A stretch of 64,000 nucleotides of DNA from JADHLK01 sp038131695 (GCA_038131695.1 JAYPQA010000002.1:79429-143428), one strand, 5' to 3'. Shown: positions 34,896 to 45,029, counted from the stretch's first letter. Numbers and translations: made by a program. The notes: generated from the letters alone by a model not told the origin.

Positions 34896-36089
34896 TCAAT
34901 TCAATATAGGGCCGGTTTCAAATAAGCGTTCATATTCTAATAGCGCATAGCGGTCTGTCATGGAAGCCACATAGTCAGCAATCACCCTTGCCTGGCCGGC
35001 CTCATCCAGCCTGTCCAGCCGTTCCTGCCAATCGGTTGGCAGCAGATTGGTCTCTTCCATCAGCTGGGTGAACAGCCTTTTTATCACCCGCCTGGCCTTG
35101 GAGGTCATGCGATTGACCTTGTAATGACGCCACATATTCTGAAACAGGAAATCGCGGATTTCCCGCAGCTCGCGGCGGGCCTGATCAGAATGCTGGATAA
35201 CCGGCTGGCCGGCCACGCGCAAGGCTTGTGCGTCCTTGCCTTGCAGCGGGGCCAGCTGCTTGGCGGAACAGCTGAGCAAATCCTGCACAAAATAGGAAAT
35301 CAGGCGGCGGGTCAGCTCATGGGTGAGCCGGTTTCTGGCCAGCCCCGGCCAGCTGGCCTCCAGCTCTTCTAAAATCGGGGTGATAACCGGCAGCCCGTGC
35401 AGCTTTGCAAGGCTGAACAGCCCGGCCCGCAAACTGTCATCCACATCATGGGCCAGATAGGCTATATCATCGGCCAGATTGGCTATTTGTGCCTCGGCTG
35501 AGGCAAAGGAGGCCAGCTGCAAATCCCAGCTTTTATCCAGAGCCAGCAGACTGGGGCGGCGTTCGGCATCTGCCACCGGCCCGTTATGCTTGGCCACCCC
35601 CTCAATCGTCTCCCAGGTCAGGTTCAGCCCGTCAAAGGCGGCATAGCGCTCCTCCAGCAAGGTCAGAATACGCAAGGTCTGCTCATTATGGTCAAATCCG
35701 CCCCAGGGCTGCATCATCTGGTTCAGCGCATCCTCTCCGGCATGGCCAAAGGGAGTATGCCCCAAATCATGGGCCAGCGCGACCGCTTCTGCCAAATCCT
35801 CATTCAGCTGCAAGGCACGGGCACAGGTGCGGGCAATCTGGGCCACCTCCAGCGAATGGGTCAGGCGGGTGCGGTAATAATCGCCCTCATGATAGACAAA
35901 GACTTGCGTTTTATGTTTCAAGCGGCGAAAGGCGGTGGAATGGATAATCCGGTCACGATCGCGCTGAAATTCAGACCGCGAGCGAAAGCCCGTCGCATCG
36001 GCCTCGGCCTCTTTATGCAAACGCCCTTGCAGGCTGTGCTGGCAGGCATAGGAAGCCAGTGTCTGTTGTGGTAAAAAATCAATCGCCAT
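34896..36089 (-). CDS. dgt: Deoxyguanosinetriphosphate triphosphohydrolase-like protein
   Basis: A 397-residue HD-domain enzyme that hydrolyses dNTPs to nucleoside and triphosphate. Conserved elements: RDRDRIIHSTAFRRLKHKTQV, THSLEVAQIAR for the first histidine, and the HD pair in ALAHDLGHTPFGHAGE. The family is the shorter dGTPase-like type common in alphaproteobacteria. It is divergent from erpA; the 173-base gap holds the promoters for both, without a recognisable operator. Confidence 0.94.
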   Translation of the reverse strand: MAIDFLPQQTLASYACQHSLQGRLHKEAEADATGFRSRSEFQRDRDRIIHSTAFRRLKHKTQVFVYHEGDYYRTRLTHSLEVAQIARTCARALQLNEDLAEAVALAHDLGHTPFGHAGEDALNQMMQPWGGFDHNEQTLRILTLLEERYAAFDGLNLTWETIEGVAKHNGPVADAERRPSLLALDKSWDLQLASFASAEAQIANLADDIAYLAHDVDDSLRAGLFSLAKLHGLPVITPILEELEASWPGLARNRLTHELTRRLISYFVQDLLSCSAKQLAPLQGKDAQALRVAGQPVIQHSDQARRELREIRDFLFQNMWRHYKVNRMTSKARRVIKRLFTQLMEETNLLPTDWQERLDRLDEAGQARVIADYVASMTDRYALLEYERLFETGPILN

Positions 36090-36262
36090 GACGGCTCACC
36101 ATTTTGAAGGTTGCAGCGGGCAAGCTCCCGGACTGGCTGAAGCATAATCCCCTTTGGGGGGTTTGGGCAAGCAAAGCGCGGTTGCTTGATTTTATCGCCC
36201 CGCTGGCCCATATTCGGTATCAGGACAACCAGCCCTGCTGACAAAAGGAAAAGCCCTGTAAA

Positions 36263-36589
36263 ATGAGCGTCCAGTTTTCTGTCACCGAAAAGGCCGCCCA
36301 GCGCATAACTGATTTGCTGGCCGCTGAAAAAAGCCGCTATTTCCGCGTGCGCGTGGATGGCGGGGGCTGCTCCGGCTTTCAATACAAGTTTGAATTTGAC
36401 GATCAGCCAGCTGGCGATGACCAGCAATTTACCGCCCATGGCATTACCGTTCTGGTGGATGCTGTCTCGCTCGATTTTCTGGGAGATGCGCAGCTGGATT
36501 TCGTGGATGAGCTGTTGGGAGCCTATTTCAAGATAGAGAATCCGAACGCCACCGCCGCCTGTGGCTGCGGCACTTCCTTTGCGATCTAG
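36263..36589 (+). CDS. erpA: A-type iron-sulfur carrier protein (ErpA/IscA)
   Basis: A 108-residue carrier that passes iron-sulfur clusters to apo-proteins. The three cysteine ligands are in place: C36 in DGGGCSGFQ and C100 and C102 in ACGCGTSF. Length and motif spacing match ErpA; IscA or SufA cannot be excluded by sequence alone. In alphaproteobacteria the gene commonly neighbours dgt and xth, as here, favouring ErpA. Confidence 0.93.
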   Translation: MSVQFSVTEKAAQRITDLLAAEKSRYFRVRVDGGGCSGFQYKFEFDDQPAGDDQQFTAHGITVLVDAVSLDFLGDAQLDFVDELLGAYFKIENPNATAACGCGTSFAI

Positions 36590-36593
36590 CCTG

Positions 36594-37354
36594 ATGCGGA
36601 TTGCCAGCTGGAATGTCAATTCGCTCAAAGCCCGCCTGCCGATTGTGCTGGATTGGTGCCGGGCCGGTTCGGCGGATATTCTGCTGCTGCAGGAATTAAA
36701 GCTGACAGATGAGACTATGCCGGTTGAGGCGTTTGGCGAGATAGGCTGGCACTGCCTAAGCCATGGCCAAAAGACCTATAATGGGGTCGCTATCCTGTCA
36801 AAATACCCGATTAGGGAGGTGCAGCGCGGCCTGCCCCTGCTGGAGGACAGCGAGGCTGATGAGCAGGCGCGCTGGCTGGAGGCCGAAATAGAGGGGCTGC
36901 ATCTGGCCAGCCTCTATCTGCCGAACGGGAACCCCCGCCCGGGGCCGAAATTCGACTATAAGCTCAGCTGGATGGAGCGGCTTATCCGGCACGCCGCAAC
37001 GCTGATAGCGTCTGAAAAGCCGGTTATTCTGGGCGGCGACTATAATATCATCCCGCAAGCCATTGATTGCTGGGACCCGGCCCTCTGGGCCGAAGATGCG
37101 CTCTATCACCCCGATAGCCGGGCGGCGTTTTTTGCCCTGTGCAACCAGGGCTGGACAGATGCGATACGCGCGATCCATCCGACCGGGGCGCATTACAGCT
37201 ATTGGGATTATCAGGCCGGGGCCTGGCAGAAAAATAACGGCATCCGGATTGACCATCTGCTCTTGTCACCTGAGGCTGCTGACCAGCTGCAGGCAGCCGG
37301 GATTGACAAAACCCCCAGCGGCCTGAGCGGCCCTCTGACCATACGCATGGTTAG
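36594..37354 (+). CDS. xth: Exodeoxyribonuclease III, C-terminus frameshifted
   Basis: AP endonuclease and 3'-5' exonuclease of base excision repair. ATG 36594 begins MRIASWNVNSLKARL. Catalytic motifs are present: QELK with the metal Glu34, NGNPRPGPKFDYKL, GGDYNI and IDHLLLS. The final conserved SDH triad appears only after a frame change near 37325 (ERPSDHTHG), giving a stop at 37352-37354. As printed, the frame misses SDH and reads through tandem repeats to 37397. Even after repair the tail is shorter than usual, and the AT-rich island begins right after it. Confidence 0.9.
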
Positions 37355-37401
37355 CTCTGGTGTGATTTGGCTCTGGTGTGATTTGGCTCTGGTGTGATTT
37401 G
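37354..37401. repeat. Three exact tandem copies of a 16-bp unit
   Basis: GCTCTGGTGTGATTTG is repeated three times without mismatch, at 37354, 37370 and 37386. The array begins at the last base of the reconstructed xth stop and lies just before the AT-rich island. Three copies with no spacer rule out a CRISPR array. It may be slippage or an insertion scar. Confidence 0.95.
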
Positions 37402-37408
37402 GCCTAGG

Positions 37409-37904
37409 CTATTTTTGGGTATCTGCGGGCGGACTCACCGGGAAGCTTCTTGTTCCCTTGGCTATTTCAAGCCAAAACTTATTAATGATTTCTTTGTTAA
37501 TCATTTCTTCCCGCCAACCTTAGTGGAAAATAGGCCGTATCAAGTGAGTCGATATTGAAGTTGATATTCAAAGAATTGGCCATTTCATTCAGCAAGTCTG
37601 TTTGTAATTTTTTCTGTTCTGAAAATGAGTTTCGTGACTTTTGCCGGGTGCATTATCAAGATTTTCTCTCAGCTTTTCCAGGCATCAATGACCTTTTTTA
37701 CCCCGGCAAAATCAACCGGAATTAAATTAAAGGCCGCAACATAGGTAGCGTGTATGGGTTGCCCCCGGTTCTCAACCAGATTTCGAAATATGAGCAATCG
37801 GCGGGATTTTAACTCGCGTCTTTTTTCCTGCCATTGGCCATAGACAATACCAAGCGTTGACCCAAAAACAGGCCTAACAAAGTGAGCCAAAATTCCATTC
37901 CCAT
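37409..37904 (-). pseudogene. DUF6680-like protein, several frameshifts
   Basis: Read across frames, the reverse strand gives one coherent protein of about 165 residues: an N-terminal membrane helix from ATG 37904 (MGMEFWLTLLGLFLG), then YGQWQEKRRELKSRRLLIF, the core ATYVAAFNLIPVDFAGVKKV, later LLNEMANSLNINF and TAYFPLRLAG, and an end at TAG 37409-37411. These blocks follow the layout of DUF6680, a family of unknown function with one membrane anchor. Four frame changes are needed, near 37860, 37675, 37630 and 37510. It may be decaying or only misread. It starts nine bases after the DUF2188-like gene. Confidence 0.55.
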
Positions 37905-37912
37905 TCCTACAC

Positions 37913-38156
37913 CTAGCCTTGATTGGTGAAGGCCATATAGGGAGCATCGCTGTAATCATGTCTTTGGCTTTGCTTGACGACCTTGTCATCTTTGGTCTTC
38001 AAAATAGCGACGCCACCTGACATATAGGTTCTTTCTACCGCTTCCTTCCAAGCCACTTCTTTGGACTTGAAAAAGGCCCGGTGAACATCCTCACCCTCTC
38101 TGGTAATGATCCAGCCATCAAAAGCTGGGAGAAACAATATAATTACCTGTCTCCAT
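37913..38156 (-). CDS. DUF2188-like small protein, N-terminus frameshifted
   Basis: A protein of about 80 residues whose core GWIITREGEDVHRAFFKSKE is followed by WKEAVERTYMSGGVAILKTK and VVKQSQRHDYSD. It resembles DUF2188, short proteins of unknown function. The likely start is ATG 38156 (METGNYIVSPSF), which requires removing one base of a T4 run (A4 on the printed strand) near 38119. The longer frame running upstream to 38182 looks unnatural. It leads a two-gene unit with the DUF6680-like gene in DNA much richer in AT than the rest of the window, suggesting recent acquisition. Confidence 0.6.
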
Positions 38157-38455
38157 TTGCGCTCTCTTTGTCTGGTCAGCAAATCAAGAAAATAATTTTG
38201 GCTTATCTTTACCTAAATATATAAATTAGATAAAATTATAAAAATTAACTTATAATTGTATTTTGATAAATAGTAAGCAATAAATAGTTACTAGGTTCTT
38301 GAAAATAGGAACAGAATTATTCCCAGTGAAAAAGGCGAAACCCGAATCCAGCGGGGCTGTAATTACTTGTTACTTAAAACGGAGCTTTTTTTGTCAAGTT
38401 CAACTTGATTTTTGGTCAAAAGATCACGAAACGACCCTAACTTGCAGGAATAAAA
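38157..38455. other. AT-rich intergenic region of the island
   Basis: About 300 bases with very high AT content, including long runs of A and T at 38210-38290. It must hold the promoter of the DUF2188-like gene, but no single element stands out. A 7-bp inverted repeat with a one-base centre (TCAAGTT-C-AACTTGA, 38394-38408) followed by TTTTT could act as a weak terminator for rightward transcription. I see no convincing gene; the rightward frame 38299-38529 overlaps ilvD and looks non-coding. Confidence 0.55.
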
Positions 38456-40207
38456 TTACCCTAATAACGGCATCGGCCCCTCGAGATCCGCATAAATATG
38501 CTTTTCAGATTTCGCTCCGGGATGGGTGATCGCGCCTTTCTCGGCAGAGCCGACGGTCTGGGCATATTTCCAGATAGTGCCGGATTGATAGTCTGTCTCG
38601 CGCGGCTGCCAGGATTTGCGCCGCTCAGCCAGCTCAGCCTCGCTCAGATCAACGCTGATCGTGCCAGCCTCCGCATCGATAGAGATGATATCCCCGTCTT
38701 GCAGCAGCCCAATCGGCCCGCCCACAGCTGCCTCAGGCCCGACATGGCCGATACAAAAGCCGCGGGTGGCCCCGGAAAACCGGCCATCTGTGATCAAGGC
38801 GACCTTGTCCCCTGCCCCCTGGCCATAGAGCGCGGCCGTGGTGGCCAGCATCTCGCGCATACCCGGGCCGCCCTTTGGCCCTTCATAGCGGATGACCAGC
38901 ACCTCGCCTTCCTTGTAGTTGCGCTGCTCAACCGCCTTGAAAGCGTCCTCCTCACAGTCAAAACAGCGGGCCGGGCCAGAAAATTGCAGCCGCTTCATGC
39001 CAGCCACCTTGACCAGCGCCCCTTCCGGGGCCAGATTGCCGCGCAGACCCACAACCCCGCCGGTTGGCGAGAGCGGCCTGTCACACGGCAGCACCACATC
39101 CTGATCTGTGGGAAATTCGACATCTGCCAAATTTTCCGCCATCGTCTTGCCGGTGACCGTGATGCAATCGCCATGCATGAAGCCGCCATCCAGCAACGCT
39201 TTCATCAGAACCGGCACACCGCCAATAGAAAACATATCCTTGGCCACATAGCGCCCACCCGGCTTCAGATCAGCAATATAGGGGGTGCGCTTGAAAATCT
39301 CGGCCACATCATGCAGGTCAAATTCAATGCCGCATTCCGCTGCCAGCGCTGGCAGATGCAGCCCGGCATTGGTGGAGCCGCCAGAGGCCGCGACAACGGT
39401 TGCCGCATTTTCAAACGCCTTGCGGGTCAAAATATCGCGCGGACGCAGATTGGAGGCGATCAAATCCATCACCACCCGGCCCGAATGATAGGCATATTCA
39501 TCCCGGCTTTCATAAGGGGCCGGTGCGCCTGCTGACCCCGGCAAGGCCAGCCCTATCGCCTCAGAGACACAAGCCATCGTATTGGCGGTGAACTGGCCGC
39601 CACAGGAGCCGGCAGACGGACAGGCCACACATTCCAGCTCGTGCAAATCCTCATCCGACATATTGCCGGCCGCATGGGCCCCGACTGCCTCAAACACATC
39701 CTGGACGGTTACATCCCGGCCCTTGAAAGAGCCCGGCAGGATAGAGCCACCATACATTAAAACTGACGGCACATTCAGCCGTGCCATCGCCATCATCACC
39801 CCGGGCAGCGACTTGTCACAGCCAGCCAGACCCACCATCGCATCATAGCAATGGCCGCGCATGGTCAATTCGATTGAATCGGCAATCACCTCGCGGCTGA
39901 CCAGAGAGGATTTCATCCCCTCATGCCCCATCGCGATACCATCTGTCACCGTGATAGTGGTGAATTCGCGCGGCGTGCCATCATGCTCGCGCACTCCCCG
40001 CTTGGCAGCCTGGGCCTGTCTGGCCAGCGCGATATTGCACGGGGCCGCCTCATTCCAGGTCGAAACCACCCCGACCAACGGCTGATAGATTTCTTCCTCG
40101 CTCATGCCCATCGCATAATAATAGGACCGGTGCGGCGCGCTTTTCGGCCCGACCGTCACATGACGGCTGGGCAGAGTGCTTTTGTCAAAGCTGCGTTTCT
40201 TGCTCAT
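38456..40207 (-). CDS. ilvD: Dihydroxy-acid dehydratase
   Basis: A 583-residue iron-sulfur enzyme of valine, leucine and isoleucine synthesis: dehydrates 2,3-dihydroxy-acids to 2-keto-acids. Seen: the start RSYYYAMGMSEEEI, CNIALARQAQAAKRGV, GLAGCDKSLPGVMMAMARLN with a cluster cysteine, ACPSAGSCGGQFTANTM with another, and a C-terminal GRFSGATRGFCIGHVGPEA. Full length and intact. It borders the AT-rich island and follows valS on the same strand with a 32-base gap. Confidence 0.97.
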   Translation of the reverse strand: MSKKRSFDKSTLPSRHVTVGPKSAPHRSYYYAMGMSEEEIYQPLVGVVSTWNEAAPCNIALARQAQAAKRGVREHDGTPREFTTITVTDGIAMGHEGMKSSLVSREVIADSIELTMRGHCYDAMVGLAGCDKSLPGVMMAMARLNVPSVLMYGGSILPGSFKGRDVTVQDVFEAVGAHAAGNMSDEDLHELECVACPSAGSCGGQFTANTMACVSEAIGLALPGSAGAPAPYESRDEYAYHSGRVVMDLIASNLRPRDILTRKAFENAATVVAASGGSTNAGLHLPALAAECGIEFDLHDVAEIFKRTPYIADLKPGGRYVAKDMFSIGGVPVLMKALLDGGFMHGDCITVTGKTMAENLADVEFPTDQDVVLPCDRPLSPTGGVVGLRGNLAPEGALVKVAGMKRLQFSGPARCFDCEEDAFKAVEQRNYKEGEVLVIRYEGPKGGPGMREMLATTAALYGQGAGDKVALITDGRFSGATRGFCIGHVGPEAAVGGPIGLLQDGDIISIDAEAGTISVDLSEAELAERRKSWQPRETDYQSGTIWKYAQTVGSAEKGAITHPGAKSEKHIYADLEGPMPLLG

Positions 40208-40239
40208 GTTTTTTCTCCCGCTTTTTTTCTATATTCGGG

Positions 40240-42859
40240 TCAGTCCAGACGCGCCCGCGCCCGGCGCAGGCTGGCCAGCTTGGTTTCCTCTTCTTCCAGC
40301 CGCCGCTGATTTTCAGCAACCACCTCTTGCGGGGCCTTGGCCAGAAATCCTGCATTTGACAATTTGGCAGATAATTTTGCTGCTTCTTTTTGCACGGCTG
40401 CGATTTCCTTGTCCAGCCTTGCCCGTTCGGCATCAAAATCAAGGATACCCGCCAGCGGCAGGCCCAGCTCTATGCCGCCCACCGCAGCCTCTGCTGTGCC
40501 GGTGGGGAAATCCGCCTCGTCAAACCGCATCCCCTCCAGGCGCGCCAGCCGCAAAATGGCCGGGCGCATCTCCTCCAGAACGGCTTGCTGATCCGCAGCC
40601 GCCCCGCGCATCAGCAAGACCGGCTTGGCCGACAGCGGCACATTCATTTCCGAGCGGATAGTGCGCAGCTGGCTGACAGCATCAATAACCAGCTGGATGC
40701 CGGTATCTGCGCGGGCGGCTTTGTGCGGCTCCGGCCAGGCCGCGCTGATCAGCATATCCGGGCTGGCAAAGATTTTTTCATTCAGCTCCTCTGACAGGAA
40801 CGGCATCACCGGATGCAGCATGGTCACGGCTTGCGCCAACACCCAGCTGGCGGTTTGCCGGGATTCCGTTGAGTCTGCCAAAACCGGCTTGATGAATTCC
40901 AGATACCAGTCACAATACAGATTCCAGATAAAATGCCAGAGCCGGTCAGCTGCCTCATTGAACCGGTAAGCCTCCAGAGCGGCGGCCACCGCGCTGCCGG
41001 TTTCATTCAGCTCATGCAAAATCCATTGATTGACCGGGGCAGAAGACTGCTTGCGGGGCCTGCAGGGTGCCAGCACAGCCATTCATCTCCAAAAAACGGG
41101 CCGCGTTCCAGATTTTGGTGGCGAAATTCCGGTTTGATTCAATGCGGGTTTCAGACAGTTTCAGATCCCGCCCCTGAGCGGCCATCTGGGTCAGGGTAAA
41201 GCGCAGCGCATCCGCCCCATATTTGGCAGTTAAATCAAGCGGGTCCATCACATTGCCCTTGGATTTGGACATTTTCTGGCCCTTTTCATCGCGCACCAGC
41301 GCATGGATATAGACATCCCGAAACGGCACCGCCCCATCCATGAACCAGATGCCCATCATCATCATGCGGGCGACCCAGAAAAAGATAATATCAAAGCCGG
41401 TTACCAGCACGGATCCCGGGTAATAGCGCTGCAATTCCGGCGTTTCATCCGGCCAGCCAAGCGTTGAAAATGGCCAGAGGGCGCTGGAAAACCAGGTATC
41501 CAGCACATCCTCATCCTGATTTAGCGCAACCGGCTTGCCAAATTGCTGCTCGGCCAGGGCTGCGGCCTCTTCAGCGGTTTCTGCAACAAAGATGCTGCCC
41601 TCTGGCCCATACCAGGCTGGGATGCGATGGCCCCACCAAAGCTGGCGCGAGACACACCAGGGCTGGATATTGTGCATCCATTCATAATAGGTGCGGGTCC
41701 AGCGTTCCGGCACAAAGATGGTGCGCCCCTCCTCTACCGCCTTAATCGCCGGTTTTGCCAGCTCGGCTGCGTTCACAAACCACTGATCCATCAGCCAGGG
41801 CTCTACCGGCACGCCAGAGCGGTCACCATGCGGAACCGCATGGCTTATCGCCTCCGCCTCGCCCAGCAGGCCAGCTGCTTCCATTTCCTGCAAAATCAGC
41901 TTGCGCGCTGCAAAGCGATCCAGCCCCTGATACCGCTGCGGGGTATTTTCATTCATCGCAGCATGTGCATCAAAGATATTGAGCATTTCCAGCTGATGGC
42001 GCTTGCCCACCTCAAAATCATTGAAATCATGGGCAGGCGTTATTTTCACCGCTCCGGTGCCTTTTTCCGGGTCTGAATACTCATCCGCGATAACCGGGAT
42101 CAGCCGGTCGGTCAGCGGCAGGCGCACCATCTGGCCGACAATATCGCTATAGCGGTCATCTTCCGGATGCACCGCCACCGCCATATCCCCCAGCATGGTT
42201 TCCGGCCTGGTGGTGGCCACTGTGATAAAACGAACCGGGTCCTCTGCCAGCGGATAGCGCAGCTGCCACATAAACCCGTCTGTTTCCTTTTGCTCCACCT
42301 CCAGATCGGAAATCGCGGTCAGCAATTTCGGATCCCAATTCACCAGCCGCTTGTCACGATAGACAAGCCCCTGCCGGTGCAGCTGGACAAACACCTTGCG
42401 CACCGCCTCGGACAGCCCTTCATCCATGGTAAAGCGGGATCGCTGCCAGTCAGCAGAGACACCCAGATGGCGCTGCTGATGTTCGATCATGCCGCCTGAT
42501 TCCGCTTTCCACTCCCAGACCTTTTCAACAAAAGCCTCACGCCCCATATCGCGGCGGGAGATATTTTGCTGGCCCAGCTGGCGTTCCACGACCATCTGGG
42601 TTGCGATGCCGGCATGATCCATCCCCGGCTGCCAGAGCGCATCATAGCCGCGCATCCGGTGATAGCGGATAAGTACATCTTGCAAGGTAAAGGTCAGCGC
42701 GTGCCCCATATGCAATGAGCCGGTCACATTCGGCGGCGGCATCATGATAGTATAAGGGGTTTTGCCAGAGGCGGGATCACAGGCGAAATGACCTGCTTTT
42801 TCGCTCGCCTCATACCATTTTTTTTCAATAGTATCGGGGGTGTAAGTTTTCTCAAGCAT
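40240..42859 (-). CDS. valS: Valyl-tRNA synthetase, frameshifted
   Basis: Class I synthetase of about 873 residues when rebuilt. HIGH-type motif is in PPPNVTGSLHMGHALTF; the KMSKS motif is GQKMSKSKGNVMDP. The editing domain with SRQLWWGHRIPAWYG is intact. The first frame ends at 41012 and the anticodon-binding part continues in another frame from about 41060 (PVNQWILHELNETG) through the C-terminal coiled-coil arm (LDKEIAAVQKEAAKLSAKL) to a stop at 40240. One indel near 41030-41060 explains it. ATG 42859 (MLEKTYTP) matches the usual ValS start; a TTG at 42889 is less likely. Confidence 0.95.
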
Positions 42860-42884
42860 CAGATTCAATGGGTCAGCTGGAACA

Positions 42885-42916
42885 GACAAAAAGAAAGGCC
42901 CGATCGTGACCGGACC
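42885..42916 (-). terminator. Terminator downstream of tolC
   Basis: Reverse strand: GGTCCG (42911-42916) pairs with CGGGCC (42897-42902), one G-T pair, and is followed by TTTCTTTTTG. It separates tolC from valS. Confidence 0.65.
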
Positions 42917-42930
42917 TCGCTTCCTTCTTC

Positions 42931-44283
42931 CTAGCGGGTTTTTGAGCCAAAGGGAAGCATACCTGTAAAATAGGGTTCCGGATCAGCGATATTTTCCGGC
43001 TCCTGCGCGCCCTCAATGCCCAGCGCGGCTGGAGTCAGCCCGCCGACCGCCTCTTGCAGCTGATAGGACCGCAACAAAACCGACTGGCGTGTCTGCAAGG
43101 CCCGCAGGCGCGCATCATTCAGCGCATTATCCGCATCCAGCCCATCCAGAAAGGTCTTTAGGCCAAACTCGACCTCTGCCGCGGTGCCCTCTGCAGCCAA
43201 TTCAGCTGCGATCACTTCACTTTCCACCGCTGCCAGCTGGGCTGTGGCAGCCTGCCAGTTACGCCAGGCATTGCCGGCATTCAGCCGCGCCTTGCGCTCC
43301 GCCTCAGCCAGATTGTGCCGTGCCTTGTTCAGATTGGCGACCGCCTCTCGGGATTTGGCGCGGGTGGAGCGGGTCCCCAGCAGCGGGCCGGACAAGGTGA
43401 TGCCTGCGGTGATTTCCTCCTTGTCCTGATTGCGCCCTTCCCGGTCAGTGGTGCTGGCAGAGAGCGAAAAATTAAGCTTCGGCATGACCGTGCCGGTCAG
43501 CACATCAAACTGGGCATCTGCTGACCGTTCGCCCGCCTTGGCGGCCTTTACGGACGGATGGTCGGCAACTGCCAGCGCTTCTGCATCAGCCAGAGAGCCG
43601 GGCAGGCCCAGCGGCAGGTCGGGTATTTGCAAATCAGCTGCCGGCAACCCGGTCAGCGAGGTAAAATTCTGCCGCGCCTCTTGCAGGGCCGTCTCGGCGG
43701 CGATCCGGTCTGCCAGCGCACGCGCCCGCCTGGCCTCAGCCTGGGCCAAAATGGTCGGGGTGGAGGTGCCCGCATCCAGGCGCACCCGGGCGGCCTCTGT
43801 CTGGGCCTCCAGCCTTTCCAGATTGGACAGGCGCAGGGCCAGCTGCTCGGCACTGGTTTCCAGTGTCAGGCTGGCTGAAATAATTTCCAAAATTGTGCGC
43901 TGGCGGGTTAGCCGGTAATTGGCGGCTGCGGAGTCCAGCGAATGGCCGGCCAGCTTGCGCTTGGCAGTTGCCTCACCAAAATCTGCCAGCCGCTTTTTCA
44001 GCGTGATGGAACCAGAATGCGAATCTGCATCACGAAAGCCGCCGGAAACTACTGCGCTGTCTGTCTTGGCCTTGTTCTTGGAAATACTGACCTCCACCCC
44101 GGCATCCAACCCGGCTGAGGCGGTGATCAGCCCCTGGCGCACCATGATATAATTCTGGCGGGCCGCCAGAAGGGGCTGGGAATTGCCCAGACCAGCGCTG
44201 ACAGCCTCAGTCAAGGTCAGGGCAGAGGCTGAAACGCTCTGCATCAAAGCCAGGGCAAACAAGCCAATGAAATATCGTTGCAT
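42931..44283 (-). CDS. tolC: TolC-family outer-membrane efflux protein
   Basis: A 450-residue outer-membrane channel of type I secretion and efflux systems. A Sec signal peptide (MQRYFIGLFALALMQSVSASA) precedes the OEP repeats: the two homologous helical blocks, with TALQEARQNFTSLTGLPAADL in part and LSGPLLGTRSTRAKSREAV in the second. It lies downstream of the Pcm-like gene in the common alphaproteobacterial order. No membrane-fusion or ABC partner is nearby, so its substrates are unknown. Confidence 0.92.
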   Translation of the reverse strand: MQRYFIGLFALALMQSVSASALTLTEAVSAGLGNSQPLLAARQNYIMVRQGLITASAGLDAGVEVSISKNKAKTDSAVVSGGFRDADSHSGSITLKKRLADFGEATAKRKLAGHSLDSAAANYRLTRQRTILEIISASLTLETSAEQLALRLSNLERLEAQTEAARVRLDAGTSTPTILAQAEARRARALADRIAAETALQEARQNFTSLTGLPAADLQIPDLPLGLPGSLADAEALAVADHPSVKAAKAGERSADAQFDVLTGTVMPKLNFSLSASTTDREGRNQDKEEITAGITLSGPLLGTRSTRAKSREAVANLNKARHNLAEAERKARLNAGNAWRNWQAATAQLAAVESEVIAAELAAEGTAAEVEFGLKTFLDGLDADNALNDARLRALQTRQSVLLRSYQLQEAVGGLTPAALGIEGAQEPENIADPEPYFTGMLPFGSKTR

Positions 44284-44295
44284 AATCGGTCCCTC

Positions 44296-44327
44296 AAAAA
44301 AAATTGCCGGGCCCCCATTACGCCGGC
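44296..44327 (-). terminator. Putative terminator upstream of tolC
   Basis: Reverse strand: GCCGG (44323-44327) and CCGGC (44306-44310), with a 12-base loop, then AATTTTTTTT. Short stem but a strong T-tract; it would partly uncouple tolC from the Pcm-like gene. Confidence 0.5.
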
Positions 44328-44351
44328 GGGTTATCCCCTGTTTGTTTTACG

Positions 44352-45017
44352 CTAGAAAACAAATTTCGGTTTTTCCCGAAACTCATCAAAACCGGGAATC
44401 TGGGCGGTGAATAGCGGGGTGCGGACAAACCGGTCCCGGCTGGCCTGCCAGATGCTGGCCTCTCCGCTGAGCGTGCCGGCCGGACGCCAGACCGCGGCCA
44501 GAACCCCGCCCGGGGCCAGCTGTTGCAAGAGCCGGGTTGGCTCCGTCTCAATCGCCCCCTCAACCAGAATCGCATCAAACGGGGCCTCGGCTGGAAACCC
44601 GTCCGCCAGCCTGTTCTTGACCACCGCCACATTGCCGATTTCCATATCTGCCAGAATTTGCTCAGCACGACTGACCAGATTGGTCCGGCTTTCCACCGCG
44701 ATCACCGAATTGACCAGCGTTGAGCAAATCGCCGCCGCATAGCCGGTGCCGCAGCCAACCACCAGCAGCGTGTCGCGCTGTTCCATATTCAGCGCCTGAA
44801 CCAGCCGGGCCAGCACCATCGGCTCCATCACGCAGCGCCCGCCCGCCAGCTTGATATCCTCATCAATATAGGCAATCTCCCGCAGCGATTTAGGCACAAA
44901 AGCCTCTCTCTCTACAGAAGAAAAGGCTGCAATAACCCGTTCATCAATCACCCGGTTGGGCCGCAGCTGGCTCTCTACCATTGTCTTGCGGGCCTTTGTG
45001 AAAAAACTCTCACTCAT
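44352..45017 (-). CDS. Pcm-like methyltransferase (second paralogue)
   Basis: A 221-residue member of the protein-L-isoaspartate O-methyltransferase family. SAM motif is LLVVGCGTGYAAAI; the N-terminal block FVPKSLREIAYIDEDIKL is the family's substrate-loop region. Alphaproteobacteria usually carry this divergent version just upstream of tolC, as here, in addition to the surE-linked Pcm. The active-site sequence is less conserved than in true Pcm, so its substrate may differ. Confidence 0.88.
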   Translation of the reverse strand: MSESFFTKARKTMVESQLRPNRVIDERVIAAFSSVEREAFVPKSLREIAYIDEDIKLAGGRCVMEPMVLARLVQALNMEQRDTLLVVGCGTGYAAAICSTLVNSVIAVESRTNLVSRAEQILADMEIGNVAVVKNRLADGFPAEAPFDAILVEGAIETEPTRLLQQLAPGGVLAAVWRPAGTLSGEASIWQASRDRFVRTPLFTAQIPGFDEFREKPKFVF

Positions 45018-45029
45018 AACAGTCTGCCT

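Noticed and set aside
37354..37401. CRISPR array
   Set aside because: Only three 16-bp units with no spacers and no cas genes nearby.
38299..38529. 76-codon rightward ORF in the AT-rich gap
   Set aside because: It overlaps the end of ilvD, has no ribosome site and its composition is unlike a protein.
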